64,000 nt of DNA, from the NCBI RefSeq assembly GCF_900188415.1, contig NZ_FZNV01000003.1, positions 310,001-374,000 of the forward strand, in the 5' to 3' direction. Numbering within the stretch: the first letter of the stretch is position 1; every line of letters starts with the position of its first letter. The notes below the pieces were generated by a model. It worked only from the letters and a program-made list of their open reading frames with translations. It searched no databases and was not told the DNA's origin. Source of the stretch: Maribacter sedimenticola. Its GTDB lineage: Bacteria; Bacteroidota; Bacteroidia; Flavobacteriales; Flavobacteriaceae. Of this stretch, positions 59,510 through 64,000 are shown piece by piece. A program made the translations under genes and the position numbers.

Positions 59510-60703
59510 CTATTCATTTTTAGATACTAATATACTTACAGCATTACCACCAAAACCTACGGCATTGACCAAGACCCTTTTGATCTGCTTATTATTCACT
59601 TTGTTCTTAAAAAAAGGTGATGGTATAAATTTATTATGTTGAATCATTAAAATTGCCAACTCTAGGTTTAGCATACCAGAAGACGCAAACGTATGCCCAA
59701 ATTTCCACTTATTGGTCGTTAAAAGTGGCATTGTACTTCCAAACACCTGTTGCACCGCATTAAATTCAGACAAATCTCCTTTAATGGTGCCAGGTGCATG
59801 CATAACTATGACATCAATATCGGAAAGGGATAAGTTCCCCATGGCCATTTTCATCGATTTTTGAAAACATTCCGCATTTGCCGATATGGAGGTATTATGT
59901 TTTAAAATTTCAGTTGCATACCCAACCCCTTCTATTAGCGCAAGGGCATTGTTCACCGTACCGGTTTCCAAACATGCTACAGTGGCAGCTTCACCCAAAA
60001 TCATGGAATTGGTCTCCTTTTCAAGATATAAAGCCTGGCAGGGGTACTCCTTTCCAAGTTCATCTACCGGAGGCTCATGAACAGCCGTAGTTCTAGCATA
60101 AATTTTTAATGCTTTCATCTGGGCAATGGTAAAATTGGTCAATGGCGCTTCACTAGCTCCTACCAAAAATTTGTCCGCCATTCCGCTATTGAGCCATGCC
60201 ACCCCGTTCAATACGGAATGTAAGCCCGTGGAACAAGTAATGGAATGGGAGATATCCGGACCTGTGGCCCCAAGGTCATGTGATACCCATGATGATATAT
60301 TGCCCAACGTTGTTGTAGGTGAGCTTAAGGTTGACGTTACTCCCGTTTCCAAATATTCTTGATGGTATTCCTCAAAAAGTTTTGTAGCGCCCCTTGATGA
60401 GCCCATATTAACACCAAAAATTGAGGTATTTTTCCATCCTGCTTGATCAACTGCCTTTCTCGATGCTAAAATTGCAAAGAGAACACTATCGTCCAACTTT
60501 TTATATTTATTATCAGAAAACCTTAATTCATCTACTTTAAGCTTTGAGGCTTGGGACAATGGGGCTACCCATACTTGTTGTCCATTGTAATCCTTTAAAG
60601 AAAAATAATGATTGTCGCTTAAATAAGCCTTCCAGGTTTCATTCAATGTATCTCCCAAAGGTGAAAGGGAGGCAAGGGCCGTTATGGATATTTTTTCTTT
60701 CAA
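59510..60703 (-). CDS. Beta-ketoacyl-ACP synthase-like protein in the biotin locus
   Basis: A 397-residue KAS I/II-type thiolase-fold protein with an intact triad: Cys157 in ITCSTGLHS, His302 in VMHAPGTIKGD and His337 in WKFGHTFASSG, plus Lys334. It is short of the usual length and diverged at the N-terminus. It lies 9 bases downstream of bioA and upstream of bioB. The setting suggests it extends or supplies the pimeloyl chain for biotin, rather than acting in bulk fatty-acid synthesis. The exact step is unproven. Confidence 0.85.
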   Translation of the reverse strand: MKEKISITALASLSPLGDTLNETWKAYLSDNHYFSLKDYNGQQVWVAPLSQASKLKVDELRFSDNKYKKLDDSVLFAILASRKAVDQAGWKNTSIFGVNMGSSRGATKLFEEYHQEYLETGVTSTLSSPTTTLGNISSWVSHDLGATGPDISHSITCSTGLHSVLNGVAWLNSGMADKFLVGASEAPLTNFTIAQMKALKIYARTTAVHEPPVDELGKEYPCQALYLEKETNSMILGEAATVACLETGTVNNALALIEGVGYATEILKHNTSISANAECFQKSMKMAMGNLSLSDIDVIVMHAPGTIKGDLSEFNAVQQVFGSTMPLLTTNKWKFGHTFASSGMLNLELAILMIQHNKFIPSPFFKNKVNNKQIKRVLVNAVGFGGNAVSILVSKNE

Positions 60704-60712
60704 TATATTAAT

Positions 60713-61987
60713 CTAAAAAGTATCTAATGCCTTTTTAATGGCGGCATATATTTTTTGAAGTTGTATGTTGGTAATTACATAAGGGGGCAGTACATAAACG
60801 GTATTGCCCAATGGCCTAAGCAAAACGCCCCTGTTTAAGAAAAATTGATACAGCTCATCACGCAAGTTGCCATACCGTTCCATTTTCAGTTGTAGGTCTA
60901 TAGCCAAAATGACCCCCTTGACCCTTACCTCAGCTATCTTTTCATGGTTTTTAACTTCTGCAGCAAATACGTTGTGCTCCTTTTCTATATACTGCCTTCT
61001 TTCCTTAATTTCAGAAGAATTTAAAAGGCTAATTCCGGCTAAAGCCGCAGCACATCCAATAGGATGTGCGCTGAAAGTGTGCGCATGAAAAAAACCTTTG
61101 TGTACCTCATCACTTAAAAACCTATCATACAGCTTTTGTGAACAACTGGTAATACTTAAAGGGAACATACCTGCCGTAAGCGCTTTGCTCAGACAGATAA
61201 TATCTGGTTTGTTCACAAGGACTTCAGAAGCGAAATCCGTTCCCGTTTTCCCAAATCCTGTCATTATTTCATCGGCAATACACAGCACATCATGAGTTTG
61301 ACATAGTTGAATCAACTCATCAAGCCCTTGTACGGAATGAAATTTCATTCCTGCGGCACCTTGTACCAGCGGTTCAAATATAAAGGCCGCACAGCTGTTT
61401 TCACTTAAAATATTCGTCAATTGTTTTTTGACCAATTCCAGATTGTTTTCTTGCGGTACAGGAATGCGCACAACCTTTAATAGAAAATCTTCAAACGGTC
61501 CATTATACGAAGAAAGTCCAGAAGCACTCATTGCCCCAAAGGTATCTCCATGAAATCCGTCTTCAAATGCTATTAACGTATCTCTTTTTTTTCCATCATT
61601 ATGAAAATATTGAAACGCCATTTTTATGGCCGCATCAATTGCCGTAGAACCATTATCATTAAAAAAAAGTTTTGCTTGATTGTCAGGTAAAATATTGATA
61701 AGCTGTTCTGAAAGTTCAATAGCCGGTTCATGTGTTAAGCCACTGAACATTACAAAATCCAACTTTTGCATCTGTTTGGTCATTGCGGCAATTATCTGGT
61801 CATTGCCATGCCCATACATTGTGGTGTACCAAGATGCAATACCATCTATATATTCATTACCGTCCTCATCAAACAAAAGTGCCCCTTTTGCCTTTACAAT
61901 AGGTAATTGGGGCTTGTTTAACTTATGTTGAGTTAAAGGATGCCACAAATACTTTTTATCTCTAGTTGATAGATTTTCCACGGCCAT
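60713..61987 (-). CDS. bioA: Adenosylmethionine-8-amino-7-oxononanoate aminotransferase
   Basis: PLP aminotransferase making 7,8-diaminononanoate from KAPA, using SAM as amino donor. The 424-residue protein has LWHPLTQHK at the N-terminus, DGIASWYTTMYGHG, the PLP region DEIMTGFGKTG and the Schiff-base lysine in LSKALTAGMFPLSIT (about 272). The biotin-type N-terminal motif separates it from ornithine aminotransferases. It starts 63 bases from the divergent GT39-like gene. Confidence 0.96.
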   Translation of the reverse strand: MAVENLSTRDKKYLWHPLTQHKLNKPQLPIVKAKGALLFDEDGNEYIDGIASWYTTMYGHGNDQIIAAMTKQMQKLDFVMFSGLTHEPAIELSEQLINILPDNQAKLFFNDNGSTAIDAAIKMAFQYFHNDGKKRDTLIAFEDGFHGDTFGAMSASGLSSYNGPFEDFLLKVVRIPVPQENNLELVKKQLTNILSENSCAAFIFEPLVQGAAGMKFHSVQGLDELIQLCQTHDVLCIADEIMTGFGKTGTDFASEVLVNKPDIICLSKALTAGMFPLSITSCSQKLYDRFLSDEVHKGFFHAHTFSAHPIGCAAALAGISLLNSSEIKERRQYIEKEHNVFAAEVKNHEKIAEVRVKGVILAIDLQLKMERYGNLRDELYQFFLNRGVLLRPLGNTVYVLPPYVITNIQLQKIYAAIKKALDTF

Positions 61988-62050
61988 AAAATTTATAATT
62001 CCTCATTTTATCTATCTTGCAAAGATCGGGAAATAAACCGCAAATTTAAG

Positions 62051-63541
62051 ATGTCCTTGAAAAGAAACGAAAATGTATTTTATACCATTTCCAAATGGAA
62101 AAATTCAACCATTCTTTTATTCTTTTTTTGCATCACCTTTTTTATACGGTTCCCTTTTTTCTTCAGGGACTATATTGACAGGGACGAAAGTACGTTTATA
62201 TTACTTGGGCAATCTTGGGCCAACGGTTTTTTGCCCTATACCCAATTATGGGACTTAAAGCCCCCGTTAACCTTTGCTTTCTTTGCCTCCATAATCACCC
62301 TATTCGGCAAAAGCTTTATTGCCATTAGATTAGCAGGAGTGTTCACCGTTTTGATTACAGCATTCTTTACCTTTAAAATTGCACGTACCATATTGGCCAA
62401 AACATCATCTATAATTGTTGGCGTGGCCTGTATTGTATTGCTCAGCTTGTTTGGCAGTTTGCAAGGTGTAATGTCAGAACATATCTGCGTTGCTTTCTTT
62501 GTTCCCGCAATCTACCTAATACTGAAAAAAAAATCTGCGTTTGCCATCTTTTTTGCCGGACTGCTCATGGGAGTTACGGTAATGGTCAAACTGAATATGG
62601 CATTCCCCATATGCTTTATTGGCCTGTTCCTTTTGTACGAAGCATTGCTTACTAAAAAAAAGAAGGGTTTTTTAAAAGTCATTTTATTTGGTATAGGAAT
62701 ACTTACCGTGATTCTCGCTACCATAGTCCCTTATTATATAACCGGGCAAACCTTAGTATGGTGGAAATCAGTAATTCTGGCCCCTTTGGAATATACCGAG
62801 GCTAGAAGATACTCATTCCTTAAACTTGCTCCTATATTCGTTATTATAGGTTTGTTTCTCATCTATGCCTATAAAAACAAATACATTGATTTTAAAAACA
62901 GAACCAACCAGTTACTGCTGGTCTCTATTTTTGGGATATTGATATCGTTTATAAAAGGCGGAAGGATAAACGGCCATTACCTCATACAATTACACCCTCT
63001 ATTTCTAATCCTTTTGGGCATAGTGATTTCAAATATTTTATTACGTTATAAACCAAGAATACCGGTTTTCCTTGCATTTGTAGGAATGTTGATACCTGCA
63101 GAAAGTTATTTGGAATATATCAATGTCGCCAAAAACTATTATGAAAAAAATACACTTTATAATGGCGAGGGTTTCTCTGTACCACAATATATTACAGATC
63201 ACAATTTAGAGACCAAAAACATACTTTTTTTTGAATACCATATTGGTTATTGGAATTTAAATACGCTACCGCCCACCATTGCGGCTACACATCCCAGTAA
63301 TATTTGCAGGGATGAACTGTTCCCATTTTTCAACAACCCAAGAAAAATTGCTATTGAAGAATTACAATACATTATGGAGGTCATACGGCCCAAAACGGTA
63401 ATCACAAGAAAAGGCAAACGGATATTCGACAAGAAATTGATAGAAGTAAATACCTATATAGATGATTACCTTTCTACACATTATGTAAAACTGGCCGATG
63501 TTGAAAATGCAGAAGTATTACAACGACTAGAGCGACCTTAA
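62051..63541 (+). CDS. GT39-like membrane glycosyltransferase
   Basis: A 496-residue polytopic membrane protein with about eleven helices. The first periplasmic loop has FRDYIDRDESTFILLGQSWANGFLPYTQLWDLKPP, with the acidic DRDE motif and KPP typical of GT39/ArnT/PMT-like C-type glycosyltransferases using lipid-linked sugars. A soluble C-terminal part of about 110 residues follows. It lies on the opposite strand between bioA and bioD and overlaps the bioD 3' end by 15 bases. It is likely an envelope sugar or lipid-modification enzyme, unrelated to biotin. Confidence 0.85.
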   Translation: MSLKRNENVFYTISKWKNSTILLFFFCITFFIRFPFFFRDYIDRDESTFILLGQSWANGFLPYTQLWDLKPPLTFAFFASIITLFGKSFIAIRLAGVFTVLITAFFTFKIARTILAKTSSIIVGVACIVLLSLFGSLQGVMSEHICVAFFVPAIYLILKKKSAFAIFFAGLLMGVTVMVKLNMAFPICFIGLFLLYEALLTKKKKGFLKVILFGIGILTVILATIVPYYITGQTLVWWKSVILAPLEYTEARRYSFLKLAPIFVIIGLFLIYAYKNKYIDFKNRTNQLLLVSIFGILISFIKGGRINGHYLIQLHPLFLILLGIVISNILLRYKPRIPVFLAFVGMLIPAESYLEYINVAKNYYEKNTLYNGEGFSVPQYITDHNLETKNILFFEYHIGYWNLNTLPPTIAATHPSNICRDELFPFFNNPRKIAIEELQYIMEVIRPKTVITRKGKRIFDKKLIEVNTYIDDYLSTHYVKLADVENAEVLQRLERP

Positions 63542-64000
63542 TATACCCTCAAATTTATCGGCATATTTTTTAATCACTTCCTTGGTAAACTCCTTTTCCT
63601 CATCTATTCTACCGATCAAGGATACACCAGTTTTATGCAATATGATATTCTCGGTCTGCGGATTTGCTTCCCCACTGAACAGTACGGATACATCATAACC
63701 TTTATGTAAAAGCCAATTGATCGTCAATAAAGAATGATTAATACTGCCCAGATAATTTCTGGAAACTACTACCACCTTGTAGTCTGGCATAATAATATCA
63801 AACATGGTATCCTCATCATTTAAGGGCACCAATATTCCCCCAGACCCCTCAATGATCAAATTATTATCGGTTTCCGGTTCATTGATATGGAACCTATCTA
63901 TTCTAATACCTTCCAACTCTGCCGCGGCATGCGGACTCATAGCTGCCTTCAACTCATAGCTGCACGGATGAAACTTAGATTTTTCATTGGAAATCAACCT
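63527..64000 (-). CDS. bioD: Dethiobiotin synthetase, C-terminal part (runs off the window)
   Basis: About 157 codons lie in the window; the N-terminus, including the P-loop, is beyond position 64000. Visible are the Mg/ATP-domain segment IIEGSGGILVPLNDEDTMFDI (with the family EGxGG) and VVVVSRNYLGSINHSLLTINWL. The ending contains LIGRIDE. ATP-dependent carboxylation of DAPA to dethiobiotin completes the pathway with BioA and BioB. The last 15 bases overlap the convergent GT39-like gene. Confidence 0.9.
   Translation of the reverse strand, partial: RLISNEKSKFHPCSYELKAAMSPHAAAELEGIRIDRFHINEPETDNNLIIEGSGGILVPLNDEDTMFDIIMPDYKVVVVSRNYLGSINHSLLTINWLLHKGYDVSVLFSGEANPQTENIILHKTGVSLIGRIDEEKEFTKEVIKKYADKFEGILRSL

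Noticed and set aside
1-64000. CRISPR arrays, tRNA or rRNA genes, prophage, insertion sequences
   Set aside because: No regularly spaced repeats, no cloverleaf or rRNA-like sequence noticed in the short intergenic gaps, and no transposase, integrase or phage structural genes.

Overview
The window comes from a low-GC member of the Bacteroidota, almost certainly family Flavobacteriaceae. Several things point this way. A gldD/gldE gliding-motility pair sits beside ssb and mutY. One secreted protein ends in a type B type-IX-secretion sorting domain. There are two TonB-dependent receptors. Promoter boxes are of the TAnnTTTG type, clear Shine-Dalgarno sequences are scarce, and the ftsX-DUF3098-uppP-truB run has an order I recall from flavobacteria. 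It looks like chromosomal housekeeping sequence. I see no phage, IS element, CRISPR array, rRNA or tRNA.

Layout. 1-3.5 kb: the first codons of an alanine-dehydrogenase-like gene, a 440-base spacer with repeats, and leuS. 3.6-9.0 kb: a T9SS cargo protein, then ftsX, a DUF3098 gene, uppP, truB and a TonB-C-like membrane protein. 9.0-14.8 kb: a thioredoxin-fold protein, then a TetR-regulated exporter operon (TetR, ABC half-exporter, HlyD, TolC) whose ATPase domain has lost nearly all catalytic motifs. 15-21 kb: tag, aat, an OB-fold protein with an SSB-type tail, a histidine kinase, a HIT protein, greA, a degenerate Rieske-like lipoprotein and a TIM-barrel protein. 21-23.6 kb: a TonB-dependent receptor behind a TPP riboswitch, so probably a thiamin receptor. 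23.7-31.5 kb: a hybrid kinase with HPt, a sigma-54 response regulator and three paralogous small secreted PepSY-like proteins. An erythromycin-esterase-family gene flanked by inverted repeats lies between kinase and regulator and looks like an inserted cassette.

31.6-35.3 kb: an overlapping operon of a phosphopantetheinyl transferase, a thiamin-binding-like (YkoF-type) protein, a PnuC-family transporter, a NadR-type kinase and DUF4301, probably a vitamin-salvage unit. 35.3-42.7 kb: ahcY, a DUF3332 lipoprotein, a nucleotidase, a second TonB receptor, then rplU (with a fused helix-hairpin-helix domain) and rpmA. 42.9-51.1 kb: an active/inactive M16 protease pair, a GIN-domain protein, an EamA transporter, a metal-binding pair, a metallo-hydrolase and a PLP dehydratase. 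51.2-57.4 kb: gldD, gldE, ssb and mutY diverge from HU, a 29-residue very basic probable ribosomal protein, rng and recX. 57.4-64 kb: a JmjC/cupin protein and a biotin locus (bioB, a ketosynthase, bioA, partial bioD) interrupted by an opposite-strand GT39-like gene.

The most interesting points are the pseudo-ATPase exporter, the thiamin riboswitch and receptor, the salvage operon whose DUF4301 carries nucleotidyltransferase-like motifs, the cassette splitting a two-component system beside a triplicated secreted family, and a possible small transcript inside that cluster. All family assignments were made by eye from sequence motifs.
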